Shown here in pieces: positions 1 through 11,562 of a stretch of DNA of 64,000 nucleotides. The translations under genes were made by a program, and so were the position numbers. The DNA comes from Anoplopoma fimbria (taxonomy: Eukaryota; Chordata; Actinopteri; Perciformes; Anoplopomatidae). The number at the start of each line of letters is the position of its first letter. Positions within the stretch are counted from its first letter, which is position 1. A model generated the notes under the pieces. It was not told the DNA's origin and did not search any database. It saw only the letters and a list, made by a program, of their open reading frames with translations. The stretch covers positions 28,733,169 through 28,797,168 of the forward strand of contig NC_072456.1 in NCBI RefSeq assembly GCF_027596085.1, in the 5' to 3' direction.

Positions 1-307
1 ACGTTATAAAAGTAGAACTCTGTAACATAAAGTAGACGGAGGCAGACGAGGCCCGGCGGTCGTGCGGTGCGTGAGGTTCTTGGAGTGTGTGACGGTTCTT
101 CATCGTAGCTTAATCTGTTCGGTTCCGTTAGTGAAGGTAGATGCGGTTTAAAGCGGAAAAATCCTCTCGATTCGGACTCTTCTGTCCTTTCTGTCGCTGG
201 TCCACTTCAGCGGTTTGGCGTCCTGTTGGCTTCAGGTGCAACAGGATCCGAGCAGCCGTCCAGGTCTGTGACCCCCAACCTCGACCTGGACCCTCCCCCC
301 CTCAGGG

Positions 308-2008
308 TCAGTCGGGCCCCGTGGTGGAGACCGAGGCCTGGGGACCCTCGCTGTACTGGCCTCCGCCGCTGCTGGCGCCGCCCTCGGGCTCCTCCTGGCT
401 GGGGAGGCCTCGTCGCTCGGCCCTCCCCTGGAGGTGACGGAGGCGGTGGTGGTCTCGGGGAGGCGCTGTGGGCCTCCTGGGGGCGCAGCCCGGGTGGTTC
501 TTGCGAAAGTGCTGGTTGAGGATGGCCTGGAAGGGGAAGCTCTTGCCACAGACGTGGCAGTGGAAGGGCTTGTTGCCGGTGTGCTTGCGGATGTGGTACT
601 CCAGCTGGTCCTTGCGGGTGTACTTCTTACCGCAGATCCGGCAGACGAACGGCGTGATGCCCATGTGCAGCCGCATGTGACGGTCCAGACTGCCCTTCTG
701 GTTGAAGGACTTGCAGCAGTAGATGCAGGTGAGCCGGGGGTTGTAGCGGTACCAGCGGTCCCCTACCTGCTCCCTCAGGTAGTCCTCGTAGCCGCCCATA
801 TCAAACGCTGCATGCTCCTCCCCCTGTCAGGCAGAACAAAATCTTAATACAGACCAGAACCAGAGCCGGAACCGGAACAGACTGCATCACACCGGAGTTT
901 TAATCTCTGGATCAACACAGAGCTCGGAACTGGGTCAGGAACAGTCTTAGTATGGTTCCACACCCCTTTAGTGGTTTTGTTTTGGCCCCGTCTGTGTTCT
1001 ATCTGTCTGAGGAGGTTCTTTAAGAGGTTACTGAGGAGTTTCTAGTGATAACTGATGAGGATCTTCTAGTGGTTACCTAAGGGGTTCTTTAAAAGCTTCT
1101 AATGGTTACTGACAAGGTTCTTTTAGAGGTTGTAGTTTTTACTGACAAGGTTCTTTTAGAGGTTCTAGTGGTTACTGAGGAGGTTCTTAAATAGGTTGTA
1201 GTGTTTACTGACAAGGTTCTTAAATAGGTTGTAGTGGTTTCTGAGGAGGTTCTTTAAGAGGTTACTGAGGAGGTTCTTGAAGAGGTTCTAATGATTACCG
1301 ATTAGGTTCTTTAAAAGGTTCTATTGGTAACTTATGAGGTTCTTTAAGAGGTTCTAGTGGTAACTGACGAGGATCTTCTAGTGGTTACTGTGATGGAAAT
1401 CTTAGAGCTAGTTCCTTCGAAACAGAAGAAGTTTCGGCAGACCCGGATGTCTTAAGCAGTAACATTTATTGTTTCTTGATCGAGGGGAACAGGGAAACAC
1501 AGAGTACTGCTGAGTCTAAACCGAATACAGAAGGTTTCTAGCTGACCTTGGCCTACCAGCTGCCATAGCCAGCTCGGCCTTATCAGGCACATAGAGTGAG
1601 ACTGGCTAAGAGAGACAGACGTTGACCTGACCTACAGACAGTTACCTTTAACCTACAAGAGGAAAGTTTAACATACAGTTACCTAAGGGGTTCTTTACGA
1701 GGTTGTAATGGTTACTGACAAGGTTCTTTAAGAGGTTGTAGTGGTTACTGACGAGGTTCCTTAAGAGGTTGTAATGGTTACTGACAGGGTTCTTTAAGAG
1801 GTTGTAGTGGTTACTGACAAGGTTCTTTAAGAGGTTCTATGGATTACTTACAAGTTTCTTTAGTAGTAGTATTACTAGTAGTAGTAGTGAGTATAAGTAG
1901 CAGTAATAGCACAAGTCGTAATAGTGGTGAGTAGTAGTGCTACTAGTACGAGTAAGTAGTAGTTGTAGCAGGAGTAATTGTAGCTGAAGCAGTAGAAGTA
2001 GTAGTAGC

Positions 2009-2046
<38 letters not shown>

Positions 2047-2047
2047 C

Positions 2048-2127
<80 letters not shown>

Positions 2128-3598
2128 CAGTAGTAGTAGTAGTAGTAGTAGTAGCAGTAGTAGTAGGGCGAAGTAGCGGCAGAAGTTATACTAGTAGTAG
2201 TACAAGTAGTAGTTGTAATAGTACCTGGGAGCTCGGCTGTCGCAGCTCGTCTGCTCTGCTGGGAGACTCACTCTTCGCTCTCTGACGCTCCGCCAGGACG
2301 ACCACACTGCCCGTTGGACTGAACCTGATACGAGAACCCATTAGAACACATGAGAACACATGATCACACATGAGAACACATGATCACACTTGAGAACACA
2401 TGAAAACACATGATCACTTGAGAACACATGATCACATGAGAACACGTGAACACATGAGAACACATGATCACATGAGAACAAATGAGAACACATGAAAACA
2501 CATGAGAACACGTGAACACATGAGAACACATGGTCACATAATCACACATGATCACATGAGAACACACGTGAACACACGTGAACACATGATCACATGTGAA
2601 CACATGATCACATGATCCCCGTCATCATGTGTCTCCGGTCCAGACAGGACGTCGCTGTGCGTGACCTCGCTGTGACTCACCTGTCCGTCTCGCTGAAGCT
2701 GGAGGACGGTTGGGCGCTGCGGTTCCCCAGCGGTCCCAGCGGCGCCGTCACCAGCGTGCTGCGTCCCGACGTGTCAATCATCACGGTGGCCTCCTCCGCC
2801 GCCCCCTCCTCCTCCTGGTGCTCCCCTGCCCCGATCCAGTCCTCCATCCTCTCCGTCTTGATCCTCACGCGGTCCATGCCACCGCCCTCCTCGGCGCTGC
2901 CGGTCCGCTCCGGCTCGCTGTTGGTCTCAACGTACCACTGACCGGCCCGGTTGATGCGAAGGATCGGTTCTTTTCCCGCTCTGCCGGAGGCCCCGGTTCC
3001 CTCCAGTCCGCTGTGCTCCACGGTCGGCGGCGGGCTGAGGGGCTCCTCGGCGGGGCTGACGGCCTCGCACACCTCGGCGCCCCCGCGCTGCGAGCAGCCG
3101 CAGGCCGGCGTGATGGCCGCCCGCTCGCACCACGGCCTCCAGGGTCCGGCTGCCCCTGGCCACCCGAGCCGCCTCGTCCTCCCGCGGGTCCTCGTCCAGG
3201 TCCGCCAGGCTGATCTTCAGGTGGATGCCCTCCAGGATCTGAGTGCAGCGGTCGATGATGTGCTGCATCTGCAGGAAGCTGGCGGCCGTCAGGTAGCTGA
3301 TGATGTCGGCGAGCTGCAGGCAGAGGCGTCCGGTGTAGCAGAAGGACAGCAGCTGCTCGAACACCGACGGGTTGCGGATCACCGTCAGCGAGACGGTGCT
3401 CATCTGGCCCAGAGACATGTGGTCCCGGAAGTAGGGCGAGCTGGCGGCGAGGACCACCTTGTGCGCCCGGAAGCTCTGACCCTGCACGTTGACCACGATG
3501 TCGCACAGACGGCCCTGAACACGCAGCTGGTTCAGGTGAGACAGAACCGAGTTACTGAAGTCCGGGATGTCCAGCTGGATGCTGCCGGAGCGCTCCAT
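308..3598 (-). CDS. zbtb37: zbtb37: BTB/POZ and C2H2 zinc-finger protein (3 coding exons, apparent frameshift)
   Basis: This is a nuclear BTB-zinc finger protein, a probable sequence-specific transcription regulator; targets are unknown. Coding exons on the minus strand are 3598-2681, 2324-2225 and 823-308, all with GT-AG junctions. Exon 1 opens MERSGSIQLDIPDF and carries the BTB/POZ dimerisation domain (about residues 22-125). The conserved stretch around PILRINRAGQWYVET follows. Exon 3 carries three C2H2 fingers (about 372-449) and the terminal STTGPD. This layout, and a length near 510 aa against about 503 in human, fit ZBTB37 closely. One oddity: the BTB frame and the frame of the second half of exon 1 differ by one base, with the switch somewhere in 3070-3175. 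Exon 1 as written (918 nt) has one base too many for the phase-2 donor, so this is either a sequencing indel or a real frameshift. Both introns consist largely of tandem repeats. The 5' UTR exons are not resolved. Confidence 0.93.
1015..1860. repeat. Degenerate GAGGTTCT/GTGGTTACTGA repeat in zbtb37 intron 2
   Basis: About 30-bp degenerate units built from GAGGTTCTTTAAGAGG and GTGGTTACTGA run over 1015-1385 and resume at 1680-1860. The unique sequence 1385-1680 between them shows no ORF. Confidence 0.85.
1860..2222. repeat. AGT/TAG trinucleotide microsatellite, zbtb37 intron 2
   Basis: An imperfect then near-pure TAG repeat of about 360 bp that ends within a few bases of the zbtb37 exon 2 donor (2224). 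Confidence 0.95.
2340..2612. repeat. ACATGAGAACACATGATCAC minisatellite, zbtb37 intron 1
   Basis: Variable units of GAACACATGA and GATCACATGA fill most of the 356-bp intron between zbtb37 exons 1 and 2. Confidence 0.9.
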
Positions 3599-3840
3599 GC
3601 TGCAGCCTGCAGGGACATAACAGGGACCAGGATCAGGATCAGGACCATGACCAGGACCAGGATATACAGTTCAGTTCAGTGTTCAGTGCCATCACAGACT
3701 GAAAACACAGAAACGATCTCTCCGCTGAAGCTTCAGGTTTAATATGAGGCTCATTTAAATATATTCAACTTTCCTCCAATCATTGATCTCGATACGTAGT
3801 GACATCATCATCATGATGAACCTGTTTTTAAATGATAAAC

Positions 3841-4355
3841 CCTAAACCCTGATCCTGAACAACCCTGATCCTGAACAACCCTGATCCTGGACAACCCTGA
3901 TCCTGGACAGACCCTGATCCTGGACAGACCCTGATCCTGAACAACCCTGATCCTGGACAGACCCGGATCCTGGACAACCCTGATCCTGGACAGACCCTGA
4001 TCCTGAACAACCCTGATCCTGGACAGACCCTGATCCTGGACAGACCTGGATCCTGGACAACCCTGATCCTGGACAGACCCTGATCCTGAACAACCCTGAT
4101 CCTGGACAGACCCTGATCCTGAACAACCCTGATCCTGGACAGACCCTGATCCTGGACAACCCTGATCCTGGACAGACCCTGATCCTGAACAACCCTGATC
4201 CTGGACAGACCCTGATCCTGGACAACCCTGATCCTGGACAACCCTGATCCTGGACAGACCCTGATCCTGAACAACCCTGATCCTGAACAACCCTGATCCT
4301 GAACAACCCTGATCCTGGACAGACCCTGATCCTGGACAACCCTGATCCTGGACTG
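3841..4355. repeat. CCTGATCCTGGACA minisatellite (15-17 bp unit)
   Basis: About thirty units alternate GGACAGAC and GAACAAC forms. The array lies just upstream of the zbtb37 coding start, probably in a 5' intron. Confidence 0.93.
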
Positions 4356-5046
4356 ACAGAACACTGATGTGATAACTTGTATTGACTCAGAGTCACGAGA
4401 AACACCTGAACAGGACTGAGTCAGTCCAGGATCAGGTCTAGTACTACAAGTTATTGGAAGAGGTCCTCAGATGTTTTACTTCAGTAGCAGTAACACTACA
4501 GTGTAGAACAAGTAAAATTACTACATTCAAAACCATTACATTATCATCAAAATATACCTGAAAGTACCATAAGTATAAGTACTCATAATATATATTGTAG
4601 TATTATAATATAATATAAATTATATTATTATAATTATTATTACATTAATGTGTCCATCACTTGTTCTTTATAATCTGTAATAAAATATCCTCATTTATTA
4701 GTTTATTAATAATCATACAGTAACTGTGATATGCAGTAGAAGTAATAAAGTAATAAAGTAATAAAGTAGAAGTAATAAAGTAGAAGTAATAAAGTAGAAG
4801 TAATAAAGTAATAAAGTATTAAAGTATTCGGTTCTGCTGCAGAAGTTCATGTTTGTTTAGTTTTTTATATTCATAAAAACTTTTTAGTGTTTTTCTGCAA
4901 CTCATGAATGTTCACTAAGAGTTCATACTCGTCTATTCAAGTTCTGGTTCTGGTCTCAACACCTGATCTGATCCTCAGAACTGGATCAGTACCAGAGTAA
5001 GACCTGAACCTGAGTCTGTGGTGTCACCTGGAGGACCTGATGGCCG
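4356..5046. other. AT-rich non-coding stretch
   Basis: AT-rich sequence with a short AGTAATAAAG repeat (about 4738-4825). No gene or recognisable element was seen. Confidence 0.5.
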
Positions 5047-5137
5047 ATGAGTCCGGTGTTCAGGTCAACCGGATCCACATGGAGGCTTCAGGTTCGGTTC
5101 AGGTACCACAGAACCTGGTTCACCTGTTCCAGTCTGA

Positions 5138-5285
5138 CAGCAGGACCCAGACCCAGATCAGGACCAGATGAGGACCAGATCAGGACCAGCCCAGAACTAG
5201 ATCAGGACCAGACCCAGATCAGGACCAGACCCAGATCAGGACCAGACCCAGATCAGGACCAGCCCAGACCCAGTCTCACAGCAGG
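5138..5285. repeat. GATCAGGACCAGACCCA minisatellite
   Basis: About eight imperfect units of GATCAGGACCAGACCCA lie just outside the GC-rich zbtb37 promoter-like region. Confidence 0.85.
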
Positions 5286-5299
5286 ACCCTGAGCCAATG

Positions 5300-5890
5300 A
5301 AGGTCCACATGAGGCCAGATCCAGGTCCCGGTCTGCCTCAGGGGACAGGTAACCTCCAGGTGTGCAGCCGGTCTCACCTGAAGGGGGGCGGGGGGAGCGG
5401 GTCTGGTTTCAGGGTGCGGTGCAGTCCAGGCTTCAGTCCTGCAGCATCAGCAGGCCTGGAGACGACGGTCCGGCTCGGCTCGGCTCGGCTCGGCTCGGCC
5501 CGGCCCGGCTCCTCCAGGCTCCTCCAGGCTCCTCCAGGCTCCGGGGCTCCGGCGGCTCAAGGCCGAGGAACAGCAGCTGAGCTCGGCTTCCGGTCCGTCA
5601 GCAGCCGCTCCGCCGCCATCCCGCTGCAACCAGACTGGGCTCGGGTTCGGGTCGGACTCGGACTCGGGTCAGACTCGGGTCGGACTCGGGTCAGACTCGG
5701 TTCGGGGTTGCTTCGCTGCTGCTCCTCATCTTCCTTTTTCTCGGCAGAAGGGCCGAGGCTGCAGGAAGGAGGAAGGAGAGCGATGCATGCTGGGAAACGG
5801 AGTTCACCGCCGCCAGGAGGCCGGTTGGACCGAGACTTCAGAGACTTCACTTCCCAGCATGCATCTGTGAGGAGAGGGGTCACCACGAAG
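5300..5890. promoter_or_regulatory. GC-rich probable promoter/5' region of zbtb37
   Basis: A CpG- and GC-rich stretch lies 1.7 kb upstream of the zbtb37 start codon, in contrast to AT-rich flanks. It contains CGGCT pentamer repeats, a CTCCTCCAGG triplication and a pair of inverted ZNF143/Staf-like sites at its distal end. No coding potential was recognised. Confidence 0.45.
5783..5864. promoter_or_regulatory. Inverted pair of ZNF143/Staf-like motifs
   Basis: ATGCATGCTGGGAA (5783-5796) and its exact reverse complement TTCCCAGCATGCAT (5851-5864) form a 14-bp perfect inverted repeat. TTCCCAGCATGC is the core of the vertebrate ZNF143/Staf promoter element, so these are likely promoter sites. Confidence 0.5.
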
Positions 5891-5904
5891 AGCTAGAGTG
5901 GAGA

Positions 5905-5934
5905 CACACACATACACACATACACACACACACA

Positions 5935-5991
<57 letters not shown>

Positions 5992-6000
5992 ACACACACA

Positions 6001-6057
<57 letters not shown>

Positions 6058-6086
6058 ACACTCTCACATACACACACACACACTGA

Positions 6087-6179
<93 letters not shown>

Positions 6180-6190
6180 ACACACACACT

Positions 6191-6222
<32 letters not shown>
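5905..6222. repeat. CA microsatellite (about 320 bp)
   Basis: A (CA)n tract with rare T, G and AA interruptions. It generates long spurious Cys-Val and His-Thr frames. Confidence 0.97.
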
Positions 6223-6227
<5 letters not shown>

Positions 6228-6331
6228 GCGTTCTGTGTGTTTATACACTGAACGTATTTATGTAAAAGTACTTTACATCATTTAACTCTGACGTCATCAG
6301 ATCCCTGATGACCTCATATTACGGTCAAACG

Positions 6332-6720
6332 TTATTTGTTTATTTGTTTATTTATTTATTTGTTTATTTATTTGTTTATTTATTTTTTGTTGTTGTTTTT
6401 TTATTGTTTTTTATTATTATTTATTGTTTGTTTATCATTTGTTGTTATTTTTTGTTTTGTTTTTAATGTAGTTTATTTGTTTGTTTATTTATTTATTTAT
6501 TTATTTATTGTTTTGTTGTTTATTTTTTATTTTTTTATGTATTTTTTATTTTTTATTATTTTTTTATTTGTATTTTGTTTTGTTTTGCTTTTTTATTATT
6601 GTTATTTTTTTATTATTATTTATTTTTTATTAGTATTATTTATTTATGTATTTGTTTATTTTATTATTATTTTGTTTATTTATTTATTATTTTTTTAATT
6701 TTTTGTTTATTTTTTATGTT
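6332..6720. repeat. T-rich TTTAT low-complexity tract
   Basis: Nearly pure T with interspersed A and G (TTTATTTG, TTATTATT) on the plus strand. It is low-complexity sequence; no transposon ends were recognised. Confidence 0.85.
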
Positions 6721-7214
6721 AAACGTGAGTCTGAATTAATTCACTCGTTTTGTTTATCTGGTCAGTTTATTCAGGTTTGGTTTAAGTTCAGACACCAACA
6801 CTTTCATAAAGCTGCATTCATTAATATTCATATTGACTCTTTATCATCTTATGAAATGGGGACACGACAGCTGATCGTTCCATAAACATAAACGTGAAAT
6901 AAAACCAAGTTTAAGTTCTTTATGTTCTATGTCTCTTTGTATCGCTCATGAATCTGAAACAGGAAGTCAGCTGAGCACGTTCTCCTCTTCACCTGAAGCT
7001 CTTCGTTTAATAATCACACCAAAATGTTTCATTTTATTGATCTTCAGTTGAAGTTTGTTTTTGTTTTTATTGTTCAGTCACAGATCAAATTATTTTATTG
7101 ATAAAGAATCAGATCTTTTTTTTCTAACATTTGATTAAAAAATATATTTTTAGTTAGTCTGATGATCAATAATATCATGATATTCGAAAGTTTTGATTAT
7201 TGATTCCAGAACTA

Positions 7215-7852
7215 CAGGATCATTGTGACCACAGGGGGGCAGCATGGACCGACACAGACCTCAGTACCTGATGGGGGGGTTCTGAATCAGGGTTCATTCT
7301 TTCTTTGGGTTTCTTTCTCTGAAGAGTCTGGTCTTCATCTTCGTCGGAGCAGACTGTATCTGCTGAGGAGACTGAGGTCTTCTGGAGGGCAGGGAGACCT
7401 CCTGAGGACCTTCTTTGACTCTGTGGTGGCTTCAGACATCTTCTATGGAGGTCGGCTGGAGCAGCAGCATCACGACAGCCGACAGGAAGAGACTGAATGA
7501 ACTGGTTCAGAAGGCCAGCAGTGTGCTGGGTGTCCACTGGTTACGGTGGAGGTGGTGGGAGACAGGAGGGTGATGGTTAAACTATATATACAGACTATAC
7601 TGTCTGTATATATAATATTTTCAGTTACTGTGAATTCTTTACTGTTTTTTTTATTGCTCATTTGCTTATTTATAATACTTATTTTGATCTTGTTTTTTTG
7701 TTTTACTATGTCTCTTGTTTGCACTGTCCTCTCTGCTGCTGTAATCCTGCACATTTCCCCGCTGCGGGACTAATAAAGGATTATCTTATCTTATCTTATC
7801 TTATCTTATCTTATCTTATCTTATCTTATCTTATCTTATCTTATCTTATCTG
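7215..7852 (+). mobile_element. 3' fragment of an L2/CR1-like LINE with a TTATC tail
   Basis: The plus-strand frame encodes a decayed reverse transcriptase C-terminal stretch (LYLLRRLRSSGGQGDLLRTF, then FDSVVASDIFYGG), followed after frame breaks by an untranslated end, CGGGACTAATAAAGGATTATC, which runs into a pure TTATC tandem tail (about 7781-7850). The 5' end is missing. Assignment to the L2/CR1 group is from the protein motif. Confidence 0.75.
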
Positions 7853-8492
7853 TCTTCGTCTTCGTCTTCGTCTCTGGCTGAACAACATGAAGATCTGAAA
7901 ACACGTTTACAACACGAGAAACCAAAGTCCAGCTCTGGAGCTCTCAGTCACAGCACATGGTCTTCTTCCTGAAGACTCTTCTTATGGACTTTAGATCTGC
8001 TGAAGAAGATCATGTGACTTGATCAAAAGCTCCTGAATAGCTTTTAAATGGACCTTCTTCTCAACTCTTGTTTTTGAGGTCAAGAATAAACTTTCAATCT
8101 AAATGATGAAATAAATTTAATTTTAATAACATGAAAGCTAACTTTTCCTATAATTTTGAAATACAAACAATGTTTATTTTTATTTATTTTATTGTTTGAT
8201 CATTTAACTCCGTTCTTCTGAAACACGCTTCAACTAAACTAAACATTTATCACAAACAAAATGTTTTCTTCCTGCTTTCAAATATAAATTAATTCCACTA
8301 CGCTGACGTCGCTACTGACAACGACAACAACGACAACGACAACAACGACAACAAACAACGACAACAACAACAACAACGCAGACAGGAAGTAGAAAATACA
8401 TTCTGACCACGATTTCTAACTTTTACAGTTAACTTTTTACAAAAATGTCCCAAAAACACATCATTCCAAAGTTCAGGTTCTCCTCCTCCTCT

Positions 8493-8524
<32 letters not shown>

Positions 8525-8567
8525 ACCTGATTACATGGCCGGAGCTTAATATGAATCTAGAAAACAG

Positions 8568-8609
<42 letters not shown>

Positions 8610-9216
8610 GAGCTGATGTTCCAGTAATATTTTAATAGAGAGGAGGAAGATAGAAACTCAAAGTTTCTCTTCTCTCAAGTCGCTGAAGGTTGAACGTGAA
8701 ATATTTGTGACTAAATATTCAAAAGTCGGATCAGATTTTGATTCAAAGGATTCGTGTTTGATGTTAAACATTCAGATATTTGATATTTAGTCTGAGGACA
8801 AACGAAGAAGAGGATGAAGGCTCAGGAAGACTGAGATCACATGGTCACATGGTCACATGATCACATGATCCAGTCAGCTGACGAGTTGATCGGTTCCTGA
8901 AAAGCACCTGAACTCTGAAGTGTTTGAAGGGATTTAAATGCTAAAGGTTCTATTTGTTCTTAGAGGGTCAGTCAGTCTGGTTCTGGTTCTACAAGGATCT
9001 TCAGTCCACTTGAACCTGGACCACCAGGATCCACCAGAGCGGATCCAGCTGATGGTCCTGCAGGTGTGTGCTTCTCTATATGAGGGTCACTGGTCCCAGT
9101 TCCACCAGTCTGGGAGTCTCATAAGTGCTGTGAGTCCTGATTGGCTGAAGGTTCCGGTCCGTGATGACGCCGCCCGGCGATCACACCTGGTTCTGTTCAA
9201 ACGTGCTGTGACGTCT
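7853..9216. other. Intergenic/3' flank of s1pr1
   Basis: No coding sequence was seen. The stretch holds short microsatellites: ACAACG (8312-8370), TCCTCC/TCTTCC (8477-8525) and TTA (8570-8606). Part is likely the s1pr1 3' UTR. Confidence 0.5.
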
Positions 9217-10329
9217 TTAGGAGGACGAGGTGACGCGTCCCGAGGTCGTCTCCCTCGGCGAATACTCTGCCTCCTCCTTGTTGGGGTGGGAGGAGTTATC
9301 CGACCTGCTGCGGCTGAACTCCGCCCCCATGATGGGCCCGCTGGACTTGGCGTTGGGCCGCAGGCAGGCGGTGCAGCAGAGCAGCGTCTTGAGGAATGCA
9401 CGGCGCATCTCGTTGCTGGTCAGCGTGTAGATGAGCGGGTTCATGGCGGAGTTTAGGACGGCGAGCGCCAGGAACCACTCGGCCTTGTAGAGGATCGGGC
9501 AGCTCAGCGTCTCGCACGCGGCGTCCAGCAGCAGGAGGATGAAGAGCGGCGCCCAGCAGGCGATGAAGCAGCTCAGGACGATGATGACGGTCTTCAGCAG
9601 CGCCATGGACTTCTCCGAGCTCTTGATGTTGGCGCCGGCGCTGCCGCGGCCGTTGGTCACTTTGCGGAAGACGAGTTTGCGGCTGCGCGTGCGAACCAGC
9701 GCGTAGATGCGGGCGTAGAGCACCACAATGGCCATGAGGATGATGCTGAAGACTGTGGTGCAGAACAGGATGTAGGTCTTGTGGTAGAGCGGCAGCACCG
9801 TGGAGCAGCGCGTAACGCTGCGGATGCAGTTCCAGCCCATCACCGGCAGGCCGCCCAGCACCGCCGCCACCATCCACACAGCGCTGATGAGCAGGAAGAC
9901 GCGGCACGTGTTTCCGTTGTTGTGCAGCTTCATCTGCAGCATGGTGAGGTGGCGCTCGATGGCGATGGCCAGCAGGCTGAAGACGGACGCCGCCAGAGCC
10001 ACGAACATGCTGCCCTCCCGGATGAACCACTGCGTCGGAGTCAGCTTGTAGGTGTTGGCGCCGGACAGCAGGATGTTGGCGGTGTACACGACGCCGGCCA
10101 GCAGGTCCGACAGCGCCAGGTTCCCGATGAAGTAGTACATGGGCTTGTGGAACTTCTTGGTCCTCCAGATGGTGGTCAAGACCAGGATGTTCTCCAGGAT
10201 GATGAAGCAGCACACGATGATGAAGACCACCGAGTCGGCCTTCAGGCCCGAGTCCTGCTGCGTCTTTCGGAACTTGCCGGTGTAGTTGTAGTGTTTGGCG
10301 ATCAGGTCGGAGTAGTCGGGCTCAGCCAT
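9217..10329 (-). CDS. s1pr1: s1pr1: sphingosine 1-phosphate receptor 1
   Basis: This is a plasma-membrane class A GPCR for sphingosine 1-phosphate, acting in vascular development and lymphocyte egress in the family. It is a single uninterrupted coding exon of 370 aa. Visible features are N-glycosylation site NYT (15-17), seven hydrophobic segments between about 33 and 302, REGS with lipid-headgroup residues R104/E105, ERH at the end of TM3 (125-127; human S1PR1 has ERY), NPLIY in TM7 (297-301), a Cys-rich palmitoylation site (318-322) and a Ser-rich tail with SDNSSHP ending in SSS. S1PR1 is favoured over S1PR3 by MKLHN, TYKLTP, CTTVF and the tail, and by the dph5/slc30a7/vcam1 neighbourhood. 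The ATG lies in ACCATGG, three bases after a good 3' splice acceptor, so a noncoding 5' exon is expected, as in mammals. The frame stays open upstream through a minisatellite, but there is no ATG there. Confidence 0.95.
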   Translation of the reverse strand: MAEPDYSDLIAKHYNYTGKFRKTQQDSGLKADSVVFIIVCCFIILENILVLTTIWRTKKFHKPMYYFIGNLALSDLLAGVVYTANILLSGANTYKLTPTQWFIREGSMFVALAASVFSLLAIAIERHLTMLQMKLHNNGNTCRVFLLISAVWMVAAVLGGLPVMGWNCIRSVTRCSTVLPLYHKTYILFCTTVFSIILMAIVVLYARIYALVRTRSRKLVFRKVTNGRGSAGANIKSSEKSMALLKTVIIVLSCFIACWAPLFILLLLDAACETLSCPILYKAEWFLALAVLNSAMNPLIYTLTSNEMRRAFLKTLLCCTACLRPNAKSSGPIMGAEFSRSRSDNSSHPNKEEAEYSPRETTSGRVTSSS

Positions 10330-10334
10330 GGTCT

Positions 10335-10572
10335 GCAGGGGCAGCGGGGTCCAGCAGGGGTCCAGCAGGGGTCCAGCAGGGGTCCAGCAGGGGTCCAGGA
10401 GTCTAGCAGGGGTCAGGAGGGGTCCAGGAGTCCAGCAGGAGACCAGCAGGTGTCCAGGAATCCAGCAGAGGTCCAGGAGTCCAGCAGGAGTCCAGCAGGA
10501 GTCCAGCAGAGGTCCAGCAGAGGTCCAGGAGTCCAGCAGGAGTCCAGCAGGAGTCCAGCGGTAGTCCAGCAG
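10335..10572. repeat. GTCCAGCAGG minisatellite directly upstream of the s1pr1 ATG
   Basis: Units of 10-20 bp (GGTCCAGCAGGAGTCCAGCA) begin within 5 bp of the s1pr1 coding-exon acceptor. On the s1pr1 strand the array is CTGCTGGACC-rich and supplies the polypyrimidine/branch region. Confidence 0.92.
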
Positions 10573-10583
10573 AGGGCGCTGTG
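10564..10583 (+). promoter_or_regulatory. CTCF-like motif
   Basis: CCAGCAGAGGGCGCTGTGG closely fits the vertebrate CTCF core, oriented rightward. It sits at the edge of the minisatellite upstream of s1pr1. Motif match only. Confidence 0.4.
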
Positions 10584-10599
10584 GTCTCACGCTCAGTTC

Positions 10600-11505
10600 T
10601 TCATGTCAGGGAGATACCCTGAAGAGGAGCAGACCGAGTCCTGCTGCTGGAGGGGGTCATGATCCTGCAGAGAGGCGGATTCGGATCGTTAGTGAAAGAA
10701 AACCTGCTGAAGCTTCATCAACGTGATCAATAAAATAATGAATATGTTATAAATACAAACAAACAAATCTAAACAATCAACCGGAGAACTGGTCTGTGGA
10801 TTTGATTCTTTTAGTGTCTTTAGAGGAAAAACTGCTCATGAACTCAAACCTCTTGATCTTTAAAAAACATTTCAAACGGTTTGATTGTTACAGTAAACTG
10901 ATCTCTGACCAGCTGGTTAGAAAACAAACAAACAAACAAACAAACAAACAAACAAATAACTTGAAACTCGTTTTTATTCAGAAACGTTTCCTTTAAGAGA
11001 ATTAAACAAAAAACCTGGAGCTCGTTTTTAAATCTTCATCTTTTAAAACATAAAGTCATTCAATGTCTACGTCACGTTTGTTTACGTAAAGAGATTCAGT
11101 TTAGTGACCAATCGATGACTGATTAGTTATTAACCTCATTAACCTCATTAACCTTTAAGTATCCTTTCTAAAAGAAACCATTCCGGTTTTTTCGACAGCA
11201 AAATGAATAAAGGACCGGACTTCATCCTGTTTATGATGATGATGATTATGATGATTATTATTATGATGATGATGATTATTATTATTATTATTATGATGAT
11301 TATGATGATGATTATTATGATGATTATGATGATGATGATTATCAACGTGATGATCGCATGAGTCCTTCTCCGTTAAACGCGTCCCGGTCAACTCAACGTT
11401 CGTTCTGAGATTCAAACTTTATTTCATTTGATTCAAACAGAAAAAATCTTCAGTTTCTTTGAAGTTTAAAGAAAAAAAAACGTTTTTAAATGAAGATGAA
11501 GAGTT
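10600..11505. other. Region upstream of s1pr1 (probable 5' intron)
   Basis: AT-rich, no ORF. It holds an AAAC repeat (10920-10958) and an ATG/ATT triplet microsatellite (11231-11342). Confidence 0.5.
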
Positions 11506-11510
11506 TTTAC

Positions 11511-11560
11511 CTTCAGAGTCCAGAGGAAGAGTCCGAGAGAAGGACCGCAGCGAGACTCAC
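11511..11560 (-). other. Possible noncoding first exon of s1pr1
   Basis: On the minus strand, non-repetitive sequence emerges from the 1.6-kb homopyrimidine strand and reaches CTCTGAAG followed by GTAAAAA, a plausible donor. It lies about 1.2 kb upstream of the acceptor 3 bp before the s1pr1 ATG. This is inference from position and splice-site shape only. Confidence 0.25.
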
Positions 11561-11562
11561 TG

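Noticed and set aside
2865..3742. Large frames opposite and beside zbtb37 exon 1
   Set aside because: High-GC shadow frames; only the BTB frame and its shifted continuation show family conservation.
5804..6248. Long Cys-Val and His-Thr open frames
   Set aside because: Pure CA microsatellite translated in both directions; likewise at 30730-31057, 39697-40116 and 43110-43840.
10330..10590. 87-residue N-terminal extension of s1pr1
   Set aside because: Repeat-encoded, no ATG, and separated from the coding exon by a good 3' splice site.
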